From an uncultured Oscillospiraceae bacterium (lineage in GTDB: Bacteria > Bacillota > Clostridia > Oscillospirales > Oscillospiraceae): 36,344 bases of DNA. Below are positions 14,500 to 21,790 of the stretch, one piece after another. Position numbers and translations under genes: made by a program. Location: positions 1 through 36,344 of the forward strand of contig CAKTNW010000016.1 of the NCBI GenBank assembly GCA_934589145.1, given 5' to 3'. The notes beneath the pieces were generated by a model. The model saw only the letters and a program-made list of their open reading frames with translations, ran no database searches and was not told where the DNA came from. Position 1 is the stretch's first letter, and each line of letters starts with the position of its first letter.

Positions 14500-15324
14500 T
14501 CACCGCAGTCCCGCCGCCTGCATGATGGCCTCCACGGTGTCCAGCGGCTGGCTGCCCCAGGTGATGGCGGTGTCGCCGCATCCGGCGCTGTCCATCATGG
14601 CCTGGGCCTCGTCGGTCAGCAGCTTCTGACAGGCGTCATCCACCAGCGACAGCTTTTGCAGGAACTCCTCCAGGTTGTCGTTCCTGGCGGACAGCCATGT
14701 GGTGGCCGCGTCGCTGATCTCGCTGGCGTCAAGGCCCGTGTCCGCGCCCCAGGTCAGCAGCTTGACCGCCGCCTGCACCGCCGTCAGAGAGGAGCCGGAG
14801 GTGCCCACCGTCACGGTCGTGTCGATCTCGTCCAGAATGGGCAGCGTCAGCACCGGCGCCACGTCGGCCACCGCGTCGGGCGCGTCGGAGGTGGAGCAGG
14901 TCACGCCATCGGCGCCGATGGTCACATACAGCTTCTCCTGCGACTCGTCGTAGAGGAACGTGCCCTCGCCCAGCAGCATATCATTCGCGTCCGTCGCCCC
15001 CACGGTAAAGAGGACGGCGCAGTGCTCCTTCCGGGAGAGCTCCACCAGATCCTCGCCGGTGAAGATCCATTCCCCGGCCTTCAGCGGCGAACCGTCGGCA
15101 TTCTCGCATACCTTCGAGAAGCTGCCGCCGTGGATGTAGACGGAGCTGGCGCCATCCTGCTCCAGCTTCACATACACGCCGAATTCCCCGGTCTCCGCCG
15201 GTGTGCCTGTCGTGGACGGCGTGTTGTCCTTCACCTCTGTCAGGCGGGTGCATCCGGTCATAAGGGCGGCGCACAGCAATGCTGCCGTCAGCAGCGTCAC
15301 AGTTGTTTTCAAAAAGCGTTTCAT
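14500..15324 (-). CDS. Predicted lipoprotein of unknown function
   Basis: 274 residues. The N-terminus MKRFLK plus a hydrophobic stretch ends in LMTGC, a lipobox with Cys25, so the mature protein should be anchored on the outer face of the membrane. A Thr/Pro-rich linker follows (about 28-45). Residues about 48-140 look like a beta-rich domain (FGVYVKLEQDGASSVYIHGGSF, GEWIFTGEDLVEL). Residues 170-274 are Ala-rich and probably helical. No enzyme motif was found. ATG 15324 follows AAAAGGAGA. It is downstream of the TetR/KTR genes on the same strand, with the dispersed 38-bp repeat between. The function could be substrate binding or envelope sensing. Confidence 0.8.
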   Translation of the reverse strand: MKRFLKTTVTLLTAALLCAALMTGCTRLTEVKDNTPSTTGTPAETGEFGVYVKLEQDGASSVYIHGGSFSKVCENADGSPLKAGEWIFTGEDLVELSRKEHCAVLFTVGATDANDMLLGEGTFLYDESQEKLYVTIGADGVTCSTSDAPDAVADVAPVLTLPILDEIDTTVTVGTSGSSLTAVQAAVKLLTWGADTGLDASEISDAATTWLSARNDNLEEFLQKLSLVDDACQKLLTDEAQAMMDSAGCGDTAITWGSQPLDTVEAIMQAAGLR

Positions 15325-15414
15325 AGTTGTCTCCTTTTGCGTGATAAGATCCCCGGCAGTGGGGCGGCGCACAGGCAGCGCGCCGCATCTGCCGCGGTAC
15401 CTTCCAAAATAGAA

Positions 15415-15452
15415 ACGCAGCACAGGCCGTTTTTGTGGCATGCACTGCGTCT
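15415..15452. repeat. Dispersed 38-bp repeat, copy A
   Basis: Identical to 33226-33263 except one base (37 of 38). Its ends ACGCAG and CTGCGTCT are inverted copies, so the unit can fold into a stem-loop. It touches the stop codon of the Cys-rich KTR gene and lies upstream of the lipoprotein gene. Confidence 0.75.
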
Positions 15453-15639
15453 AAGCGTCTGGCGTTCTGATCTCTTCCATTTTCCCGTTCCGGAACCGGA
15501 TCACACAGGTATACTTGCACTTCGGGCAGAAGAGGGGAAAATCCTCCAGCACCGTGTGTGCCCGGATCTGCGTCCGTGTCTTGCCGCCGCATTTGGGGCA
15601 GCAGAGCCAATCCAGCCTTTCGCTGCGGTGTTCATCCAT
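15451..15639 (-). CDS. Cysteine-rich KTR-domain mini-protein
   Basis: 62-residue protein of the cysteine-rich KTR family: CCPKCGGKTRTQIRAHTVLEDFPLFCPKCKYTCVI. Two CPKC knuckles form a probable zinc ribbon, with the KTR signature after the first. The family is common in Firmicutes, often near regulators or mobile elements; function is unknown. ATG 15639 is chosen because CAGGGGTG lies just upstream. It begins 15 bases after the TetR stop codon, so it should be co-transcribed with TetR paralogue 2. Its stop codon abuts the dispersed repeat. Confidence 0.85.
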   Translation of the reverse strand: MDEHRSERLDWLCCPKCGGKTRTQIRAHTVLEDFPLFCPKCKYTCVIRFRNGKMEEIRTPDA

Positions 15640-15654
15640 ACGGCGCACCCCTGC

Positions 15655-16272
15655 TTACCGGCCGATCAGCCCGCGAAAGGCGTCGTCACGGTCGAAGGTG
15701 CCTGCCGCAAAGCCGGGGATCTCCTTGATGGACTTGCAGATGCTGAGACTGAAGCCTGTCAGGATCTGCCCGATCTCCCGGTCGGAATAGGGGCAGTCGC
15801 CGGTGACGATCAGCGTGGACAGGCTGTGCACCACGAACCACAGGTCACGGAAGTAGAGGTCGGCCTCCTCAGCGGTGACGCGATAGACCGACATCAGCGT
15901 GGGGCGAACCTGCTCCTGCAGATGCGCCATGGACTGTATGGCACTGTAGCCCTGTGCCCGGTTCAGAAACAGCAGGCGGTACAGCTCCGGCTCCTCCCGG
16001 GCAAAGCGGATGTACTGCATGCCCACGCCGAAGAAGGGGATCTGCTCCTTCAGGCCCGCGTCCGTATAGCGGTCATACACCGCCACCGCCGCGGCATAGA
16101 CCTCCTTCTTCACGCCGTCCATAGAGCCGAAGCCCGTAAAGATCGGCTGGGTAGAGGTGCCCAGCTCGTCGGCCATGGTTTTCGCCGTCAGGCCGTCGAT
16201 GCCCTTGGCCCGCACCACCCGCAGCGCCGCCGCCACCATTTCTTCTTTCGTGAATTTGTTCTTCGGAGCCAT
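15655..16272 (-). CDS. TetR/AcrR-family regulator, paralogue 2
   Basis: 205-residue regulator, HTH at about 6-52 (FTKEEMVAAALRVVRAKGIDGLTAKTMADELGTSTQPIFTGF). It is a paralogue of the regulator at 11817, about 3.2 kb away, sharing the N-terminal signature and mid-protein Y-x-LLF. The start ATG 16272 has GGGGTG upstream; an in-frame upstream ATG is less well placed. Its promoter (16334-16362) is followed by an inverted repeat CAATGCA/TGCATTG, the likely autoregulatory site. It probably controls itself, the KTR mini-gene and perhaps the divergent LysR unit. Confidence 0.88.
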   Translation of the reverse strand: MAPKNKFTKEEMVAAALRVVRAKGIDGLTAKTMADELGTSTQPIFTGFGSMDGVKKEVYAAAVAVYDRYTDAGLKEQIPFFGVGMQYIRFAREEPELYRLLFLNRAQGYSAIQSMAHLQEQVRPTLMSVYRVTAEEADLYFRDLWFVVHSLSTLIVTGDCPYSDREIGQILTGFSLSICKSIKEIPGFAAGTFDRDDAFRGLIGR

Positions 16273-16304
16273 CGTCCGCACCCCTTTCCATAAAAGCTGG
16301 CCAT

Positions 16305-16330
16305 CAATGCATATCAGCTAATGTGCATTG
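16305..16330. promoter_or_regulatory. Inverted-repeat operator for TetR paralogue 2
   Basis: CAATGCA (16305-16311) and TGCATTG (16324-16330) are perfect inverted arms 12 bases apart, directly downstream of the minus-strand -10 box. Confidence 0.65.
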
Positions 16331-16333
16331 ACC

Positions 16334-16362
16334 ATTATACTAACAGCCGGCCCATTTGTCAA
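16334..16362 (-). promoter_or_regulatory. Promoter of TetR paralogue 2
   Basis: Minus strand TTGACA (16362-16357), 17-bp spacer, TATAAT (16339-16334): full consensus. Confidence 0.8.
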
Positions 16363-16412
16363 TAGGAAGGCGCAGTAAGCCGGTGAGCGTCGCGCGGCAC
16401 CGTATAATTGCC

Positions 16413-16441
16413 TTGCAAAAATGCCCGGTTTGCGCTATGAT
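16413..16441 (+). promoter_or_regulatory. Promoter of the LysR gene
   Basis: TTGCAA (16413-16418), 17-bp spacer, TATGAT (16436-16441), 17 bases before the LysR start codon. Confidence 0.6.
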
Positions 16442-16458
16442 TTCCTTGAGGTGATGGT

Positions 16459-17325
16459 ATGGAACTGCGGGTCTTGCGCTATTTTCTCGCCGTGGCGCGG
16501 GAGGAGAATATCACAAGGGCGGCGGCGCTGCTTCATGTGACGCAGCCCACGCTTTCCCGCCAGCTGATGCAGCTGGAGGAGGAGCTGGGCGTCAAGCTTT
16601 TCCGCCGCAGTCAGTACAGGGTCATCCTGACGGAGGACGGCATGCTGCTGCGCCGGCGGGCGCAGGAGATCGTGGAGCTGGCGGACAAGGCGGAGCGGGA
16701 ATTGCAGCATCGCGAGGAGGAACTGACCGGTGAGGTCGCCATCGGCTGCGGCGAGACCGCGGCCATGACGTTTTTGTCGGAGTGTATCCGGGAATTCCGT
16801 GGGCGGCATCCGCTGGTACAGTTCCGCATTTATAGCGCCATTGCTGACGATGTGAAGGAACGCGTCGAGAAGGGCCTGCTGGATATGGGGCTGCTGGCCG
16901 AGCCGGTGGATATCGGGCGCTATGCGTTTCTGCGTATGCCGCAGCGGGATCGCTGGGGCGTATTGCTGCCCAAGGCGCATCCGCTGGCCCGGAAAGAGGG
17001 CGTTACGCCAAACGACTTGCTGGGCATCCCGCTGCTGATCAGCGGCCGTGAGACGGTTCGCAACGAGCTGGCGGGCTGGTTTGGCGACGCCTATGAGAAG
17101 ATCGAGGTGGCTGCCACCTTCAATCTGATCCTGAACGCCGCCAACATGGTGAAAAACGGCGTCGGCGCGGCGCTGTGCTATGATTTCGGCAATCTCTCCG
17201 ACGCACTGACCTTCGTGCCCCTTTCGCCGAGGTTGGAGACGGGAACGGTGCTGGCCTGGAAGAAGGATCAGGCATATTCCCCGGCGGCGCAGCAGTTTCT
17301 CAACGACATCAAAAATACCCTTTAG
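16459..17325 (+). CDS. LysR-family transcriptional regulator
   Basis: 288-residue LTTR of normal length. The HTH occupies about residues 1-60 (LRYFLAVAREENITRAAALLHVTQPTLSRQLMQLEEELGVKLFRR), followed by a linker helix and the periplasmic-binding-like effector domain (about 90-285: GEVAIGCGETAAM, VEKGLLDMGLLAEP, MVKNGVGAALCYDF). The start is backed by GAGGTGATGGT. It lies immediately upstream of the flavodoxin/cupin cluster on the same strand but ends at its own terminator. LTTRs of this type often control nearby flavodoxin or aldo-keto-reductase genes, so the redox cluster is the likely target. The effector is unknown. Confidence 0.92.
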   Translation: MELRVLRYFLAVAREENITRAAALLHVTQPTLSRQLMQLEEELGVKLFRRSQYRVILTEDGMLLRRRAQEIVELADKAERELQHREEELTGEVAIGCGETAAMTFLSECIREFRGRHPLVQFRIYSAIADDVKERVEKGLLDMGLLAEPVDIGRYAFLRMPQRDRWGVLLPKAHPLARKEGVTPNDLLGIPLLISGRETVRNELAGWFGDAYEKIEVAATFNLILNAANMVKNGVGAALCYDFGNLSDALTFVPLSPRLETGTVLAWKKDQAYSPAAQQFLNDIKNTL

Positions 17326-17352
17326 GCATTTCTGATGCATCAAAACAGGTAT

Positions 17353-17381
17353 TCGACATAGGGAATAAAACGTTATATAAT
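17353..17381 (+). promoter_or_regulatory. Promoter overlapping the LysR terminator
   Basis: TCGACA (17353-17358), 17-bp spacer, TATAAT (17376-17381). The expected start near 17388 is inside the left arm of the hairpin at 17379-17409, so transcripts beginning here cannot form the terminator that stops LysR transcripts. Confidence 0.6.
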
Positions 17382-17416
17382 ACAGGCATCCCAACAGGAT
17401 GCCTGTATTTTATTTT
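17379..17416 (+). terminator. Terminator of the LysR gene
   Basis: AATACAGGCATCC pairs perfectly with GGATGCCTGTATT around loop CAACA, followed by TTATTTT. It ends LysR transcription 14 bases before the next gene. Confidence 0.85.
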
Positions 17417-17429
17417 AGGAGCGAGGGCT

Positions 17430-17783
17430 ATGACAAAAGAAGAAGCCAGCCAGCGTTATCATATCCCGCCTCACATTCTGGACGAATATGAGAGCTGGGG
17501 ACTGTGCGGCGCGGTAAAGCTGGTGTGCGGCGTATGGCAGTATGATGACGAGGATCTGGAACGGCTCAGCACCGTCATGACGCTGCACGACATCGGCTTT
17601 ACCGCCGAGGAGGTGGAGACCTATATGCGCCTGCTGCTGGAGCAGCCGGACAGCGACAAGAAGCGTCTGCGGATGATGGAGGAAAAGCGGCAGGAGACTC
17701 TGGAGGAGATCCATTTCCGTGAACGGCAGCTGCAGCGGCTGGACTATCTGCGCCATGAGATACAAAAAGAAAAAGGAGTGTGA
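17430..17783 (+). CDS. MerR-like regulator
   Basis: 117-residue protein with a MerR-type winged HTH at about 1-70 (EEASQRYHIPPHILDEYESWGLC, then WQYDDEDLERLSTVMTLHDIGFTAEEVETYMRLL) and a C-terminal coiled coil (about 75-117) for dimerisation. No effector domain or metal-binding cysteines were seen at the C-terminus. The HTH departs from typical MerR in lacking the usual R-Y-Y-E motif (here LDEYESWGL), so the call is good but not perfect. AGGAGCGAGG precedes the ATG. It opens a four-gene run (MerR-like, flavodoxin lipoprotein, cupin, flavodoxin) with short gaps and is probably the local regulator. Confidence 0.8.
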   Translation: MTKEEASQRYHIPPHILDEYESWGLCGAVKLVCGVWQYDDEDLERLSTVMTLHDIGFTAEEVETYMRLLLEQPDSDKKRLRMMEEKRQETLEEIHFRERQLQRLDYLRHEIQKEKGV

Positions 17784-17787
17784 CCAC

Positions 17788-18417
17788 ATGAAGAAACTGC
17801 TTTCCCTGCTGCTGGCGGCAGCCATGCTGCTGACGCTGGCCGCCTGCGGCATGACCAACACGGACAACAGCGCCGCTGATGAACCGAAAAGTGACGCCGT
17901 TGACCAAGTACCCGCTGATGACGCACCGGAGAGCACCGGCGGCAAAGTACTGGTGGCCTATTTCTCCGCCACCGGCCATACCAAGACCATCGCGGAATAC
18001 CTGCAAACGGCGCTGGATGCCGACCTCTATGAGATCGTGCCCCAGGAGCCCTATACCGCCGCCGACCTGGACTATAACACCGACGGCTGCCGGGCCAACC
18101 GGGAGCAGAACGACGATGCCGCCCGCCCCGCCATCTCCGGCAGTGTGGACAACATGGACGGTTACGACGTGGTGTTCATCGGCTATCCCATCTGGTGGGG
18201 ACAGGCGCCGAAGATCGTCGATACCTTCCTGGAGAGCTACGACTTTTCCGGTAAGACCATCGTTCCCTTCTGTACCTCCGGCGGCAGCGGCATCGACGGC
18301 AGCCTCGGCGGCATTCAGGCGCTGGCGCCTGACGCCGATTGGCTGGCCGGGCAGCGGTTTTCCGCTGGTGCCAGCGAAGCGGATGTGCAGAGCTGGGTGG
18401 ATGATTTAGGACTATAA
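17788..18417 (+). CDS. Flavodoxin-fold lipoprotein
   Basis: 209 residues. The signal peptide and lipobox end in TLAAC with Cys20, followed by an acidic linker of about 30 residues. From about residue 52 a flavodoxin fold begins, KVLVAYFSATGHTKTIAEYL, whose S-A-T-G-H-T-K-T loop holds the FMN phosphate. It continues with PIWWGQAPKIVDTFLESYDFSGKTIVPFCTSGGSGI. This is the flavodoxin_4 type common in gut Firmicutes. Export of a flavodoxin to the outer face of the membrane suggests extracytoplasmic electron transfer. The second flavodoxin at 18903 is a cytosolic paralogue. It starts four bases after the MerR-like stop, with AAAGGAG as ribosome site. Confidence 0.9.
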   Translation: MKKLLSLLLAAAMLLTLAACGMTNTDNSAADEPKSDAVDQVPADDAPESTGGKVLVAYFSATGHTKTIAEYLQTALDADLYEIVPQEPYTAADLDYNTDGCRANREQNDDAARPAISGSVDNMDGYDVVFIGYPIWWGQAPKIVDTFLESYDFSGKTIVPFCTSGGSGIDGSLGGIQALAPDADWLAGQRFSAGASEADVQSWVDDLGL

Positions 18418-18440
18418 AATAAAAAAGGAGCGTGTACAGT

Positions 18441-18878
18441 ATGAAAACAATGGACAAAGAAGCCTTTGCACGGCAGGACGCCTTCGGCATCGGCGCACCC
18501 AACGACGCGTATGCCAAGTATTTTATCGGCCAGTCCTATCTGAAGCCCCTGACGCAGCCGGGCGCGTCCGCCGTATTCCTGGCCAACGTGACCTTTGAGC
18601 CGGGCTGCCGGAACAACTGGCACATCCATCACGCAACCAAGGGCGGCGGACAGCTTCTGATCTGCACGGCCGGTGAGGGCTGGTATCAGGAGGCGGGCAA
18701 GGACGCCATCAGCCTGACCCCCGGCACGGTCATCACCATCCCGCCGGAAGTGAAGCACTGGCACGGGGCCAAGGCCGATTCCTGGTTCAGCCACATCGCG
18801 GTGGAGGTGCCCGGAGAGAACACCAGCAACGAGTGGTGTGAGCCGGTCACGGACGAGGAATACGCCAAGCTGAAATAA
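18441..18878 (+). CDS. Cupin-domain protein
   Basis: 145-residue cupin. Motif 1 is CRNNWHIHHATKGGGQLLICTAGEGWYQEAG (His at about 58, 60 and 61) and motif 2 is PPEVKHWHGAKADSWFSHIAVE. This matches the cupins that partner carboxymuconolactone-decarboxylase and flavodoxin genes in Firmicutes. Substrate and reaction are unknown. The ATG at 18441 follows AAAGGAG. It sits between two flavodoxin genes with gaps of 23 and 24 bases, so it is part of the redox operon. Confidence 0.88.
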   Translation: MKTMDKEAFARQDAFGIGAPNDAYAKYFIGQSYLKPLTQPGASAVFLANVTFEPGCRNNWHIHHATKGGGQLLICTAGEGWYQEAGKDAISLTPGTVITIPPEVKHWHGAKADSWFSHIAVEVPGENTSNEWCEPVTDEEYAKLK

Positions 18879-18902
18879 ATCTGAATTGTGGAGGAGCATA
18901 AT

Positions 18903-19379
18903 ATGAAAGCATTAGTCGCCTATTTTTCCGCCAGCGGCCAGACCGCGAAGCTGGCAAAGACCATCGCCGGTGTCACCGGCGGCGACCTCTTTGAGATCGC
19001 GCCCGAGACGGCCTATACCGCCGCCGACCTGGACTGGATGGACAAGAAGAGCCGCAGCACCGTTGAGATGAAGGATCCCAAGAGCCGTCCTGCCATCGTG
19101 GGCAAGGTGGCGGACATGGCGCAGTACGACACCGTGTTCGTGGGCTTCCCCATCTGGTGGTATCAGGCCCCGCGCATCATCGAGACGTTCCTGGAGAGCT
19201 ATGACTTCTCCGGCAAGACCGTCATCCCCTTTGCCACCTCCGGCGGCAGCGGCATGGGCGGCGAGGATATTTTGAAGGCTGCCTGCTCCAAGGAGACCAA
19301 GTGGCTGCCCGGCAAACGTCTCAGCAGCCGCGAGAGCGCCGCATCCGTACAGAAATGGGTGGAGAGCCTGGGCCTGTAA
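18903..19379 (+). CDS. Flavodoxin
   Basis: 158-residue cytosolic flavodoxin. The N-terminal KALVAYFSASGQTAKLAKTIA carries the FMN phosphate loop, and FPIWWYQAPRIIETFLESYDFSGKTVIPFATSGGSGMGG the second half. It is a close paralogue of the lipoprotein at 17788, without signal peptide or linker. It should carry electrons on FMN for a reductase not present in this operon. GGAGGAG precedes the ATG. It is the last gene of the operon, followed by a long hairpin at 19391-19426. Confidence 0.92.
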   Translation: MKALVAYFSASGQTAKLAKTIAGVTGGDLFEIAPETAYTAADLDWMDKKSRSTVEMKDPKSRPAIVGKVADMAQYDTVFVGFPIWWYQAPRIIETFLESYDFSGKTVIPFATSGGSGMGGEDILKAACSKETKWLPGKRLSSRESAASVQKWVESLGL

Positions 19380-19390
19380 TTGGTAAGAGG

Positions 19391-19430
19391 AAGCACCCCC
19401 TCCGGTGGAATCCGGAGGGGGTGCTTGTCA
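19391..19430 (+). terminator. Terminator-like hairpin after the redox operon
   Basis: AAGCACCCCCTCCGG (19391-19405) pairs perfectly with CCGGAGGGGGTGCTT (19412-19426). The T-run is short, so termination may be partial. Confidence 0.65.
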
Positions 19431-19533
19431 TATGCTGTCCTTTCCGCAGGCGCGGGCAGTCCGCTTTTTGCACAGGCTTTCCCCGCAGCCATGCGCGCCC
19501 GTCCGCTGAGGGCTGCTATCCTGGCCGCCGTTG

Positions 19534-20064
19534 TTATAGCTCCTTGCCCAGTGTATAGGCGCGGTTCAGATCGTCCTCGCTCAGATCATCGGCGGTGGAA
19601 GCGCTGCGCGCGTTCAGGATGCCCGCGTTTTCCCAACCCAGATATCCGGTCATCTGTCGGAACATCTCGTTGCCGGCCAGCGCCGAACCCATCTCCGTGT
19701 CCGCCATGGCGGTGATGAGGACGGCCTTTTTTCCGCCCATCAGCGCCTCGTTGTTGGCATAGAACCGGTCGATGACCGCCTTGAGCTGGGCGTTGATGGT
19801 AAAGTAGTAGACAGGCGAGACGAACACCACCGCATCCGCCGCCAGCAGATGGGGATTCAGCAGCTTCATGTCGTCCGCGGCAAAGGTGCACGTCCCCGTG
19901 CGGCGGCACTTGTCGCAGCCGATGCAGGGGTGGATATCCTGGAACGCCGCGTCGAAACGGTAGACCTCATGTCCGGCGTCCAGCGCACCCTGCTGGAATC
20001 TGTCGGCCAGCGTCGCGGTGGTGCCGTGACGGTGCGCACTGCTGGTGATGATGACGATTTTCAT
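19534..20064 (-). CDS. NAD(P)H-dependent FMN reductase / flavodoxin-fold oxidoreductase
   Basis: 176-residue protein of the NADPH-dependent FMN reductase type. The FMN loop is KIVIITSSAHRHGTTATLADRF. HPCIGCDKCRRTGTC gives four cysteines typical of the iron-sulfur flavoprotein subgroup. SPVYYFTINAQLKAVIDRFY is the family core. ATG 20064 follows AAGGAGG; the longer frame lacks support. It converges on the flavodoxin operon and is a likely redox partner, though this is inferred from position. An inverted repeat CAAAT-TCTG-ATTTG (20080-20093) just upstream of the ribosome site could be an operator, and TATAAT on the minus strand (20107-20102) is a possible -10 box. Confidence 0.9.
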   Translation of the reverse strand: MKIVIITSSAHRHGTTATLADRFQQGALDAGHEVYRFDAAFQDIHPCIGCDKCRRTGTCTFAADDMKLLNPHLLAADAVVFVSPVYYFTINAQLKAVIDRFYANNEALMGGKKAVLITAMADTEMGSALAGNEMFRQMTGYLGWENAGILNARSASTADDLSEDDLNRAYTLGKEL

Positions 20065-20143
20065 GTTGTTGTCCTCCTTCAAATTCTGATTTGTCAACCT
20101 GATTATATCACATTTTCCACACGCTTAATATGGTTAAAGCACC

Positions 20144-21790
20144 TTACCTCATCTGCGGCTTGATCTCGATCGTCCGGCCGCCCAGGCTCTCATAGACCCG
20201 GTGGGAGACGGAGAGAACGGTGCGCCCCTGAGAGGCTTGCCGCAGGGCTTCCAGCACACGGGCCTCGGTCTCCGCATCCAGATTAGCGGTGATCTCGTCC
20301 AGCAGCAGCACGGCGGGATCTGCCGCCGCGGCACGGGCGATGGACAGAAGCTGCCACTCGCCCTGGGAGAACATGCCGTCGGTGCACACCGCAGCATAGC
20401 CCTCCGGCAGCGCCTGGATGGCCTCGTCGATCCCGGCCAGCCTGGCCGCGCTGCGGGCCATTTCGACCGTGATCCGGGGATCGTTCAGAGTGATCTGCTC
20501 CAGCACCGTTCCCGGCACGCGGGAGAAATGCTGCTCCACGCAGCCGATGCAGGCGCGCCGCGCCCCGTCCGGGATGGCGGCGGCGTCCACGCCGCCGATG
20601 GTGACCGTACCAGCCTGGGGCGGATAGAGCCCCAACAGCAGCTTGAACACGGTGCTTTTTCCCGCGCCTGTCCGGCCCACCAGCGTGACCTGCTCTCCCT
20701 GCTTTACGGTCAGGGAGAGATCCTTCAGCACCGGTTTTTCCCCATAGCCGAAGGTCACATGGGAGAGCACCACATCGCCCCGCGGGGCTGTTTCCGTCTC
20801 CGGGGGAACGGTGCGCTCCGGCTGGGCCAGGAACGCGTCGATCCGCTTGACGCCCGCCATGGCCGACTGGATGGTCTGGATCTCCATGCCGAGGCTTTCA
20901 ATGGGGGCGAAAATGCGGGAGATGTAGTTGATGACCGCCACCGAGGTGCCCACCGACATGCCGAACAGGGTCAGGATCTCCGCTTTGCCGGAGGCGGAGA
21001 GCAGCATGACGGCGCCCACCACAACGGCGTTCAGCAGCAGCACCACCGGCGAATAGACCGCGTCATAGAAGTTGGTGCGCTCCATGGCGGCATAGCTGTC
21101 GCCGATGCGCCGGTCATAGCGGCGCTCCATATAGGCTTCCAGCCCCAGCGCCCGGATGGTGCGGATATTGTGCAGCGTCTCCGGTACCTGGCCGGACACG
21201 GCGGCGACGGCGCGGCGGTTGTCCAGCTGCGCCGCCAGCATCCGCTTCTGCACATGGCGGGTGAACGCCGCGAACAGCGGCAGCACCAGCAGCAGGATCA
21301 GCGCCAGACCGGTGTTCTTCACGGCGATCACCGCCATGATGGAGATGATCCGGCAGGCGTCCGCCACCATGCTGATGATGCCGGAGGTGAACAGCGCCTC
21401 CACGGTGTCCACATCGCCGGAAAAGCGGGCGGCCACCTGGCCGGGATTCTGCCCCGCCAGCGTACCGGCGGGCAGCCGTGTCAGCTTCTGGGACATCTCC
21501 GAGCGCAGCGCGTGGGTCATCTTCTGGCCGAACAGCACCAGCAGGCTTTCCTGCGCCGAGGAGAGCACGCCCTCCAGCGCGAGACTGTCGAAGTACAGCA
21601 GCACCGCCAGAAGGGTCAGCGGGATGCCGGCGGTCAACCGGTCGATGACGCGCCCCAGCAGCAGCGGCGGCAGCAGCGACGCCGCCACCGATGCCGCCAC
21701 GCACAGAAGCGTCCCCACGGTCAGCAGATGGTGCGCCCTCGCCGCCATCCCGATGGCGGTGAACACGCCGTTTTTGCGTGCCTTCCTCAT
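20144..21790 (-). CDS. ABC exporter subunit with intact Walker B and degenerate signature
   Basis: 548-residue half-transporter: membrane domain at about 20-310, NBD at about 335-540. Walker A GRTGAGKST (372-380), Q-loop Gln in GCVEQHF, Walker B AVLLLDEITANLD with catalytic Glu (about 499), H-loop SHR. The signature is FSQGE (474-478) instead of LSGGQ. Its partner has the opposite defects, so the pair should form one consensus and one degenerate ATP site, as in heterodimeric exporters of the TM287/288 and BmrCD kind. The start overlaps the partner's stop by ATGA. The substrate is probably a drug or peptide. Confidence 0.88.
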   Translation of the reverse strand: MRKARKNGVFTAIGMAARAHHLLTVGTLLCVAASVAASLLPPLLLGRVIDRLTAGIPLTLLAVLLYFDSLALEGVLSSAQESLLVLFGQKMTHALRSEMSQKLTRLPAGTLAGQNPGQVAARFSGDVDTVEALFTSGIISMVADACRIISIMAVIAVKNTGLALILLLVLPLFAAFTRHVQKRMLAAQLDNRRAVAAVSGQVPETLHNIRTIRALGLEAYMERRYDRRIGDSYAAMERTNFYDAVYSPVVLLLNAVVVGAVMLLSASGKAEILTLFGMSVGTSVAVINYISRIFAPIESLGMEIQTIQSAMAGVKRIDAFLAQPERTVPPETETAPRGDVVLSHVTFGYGEKPVLKDLSLTVKQGEQVTLVGRTGAGKSTVFKLLLGLYPPQAGTVTIGGVDAAAIPDGARRACIGCVEQHFSRVPGTVLEQITLNDPRITVEMARSAARLAGIDEAIQALPEGYAAVCTDGMFSQGEWQLLSIARAAAADPAVLLLDEITANLDAETEARVLEALRQASQGRTVLSVSHRVYESLGGRTIEIKPQMR

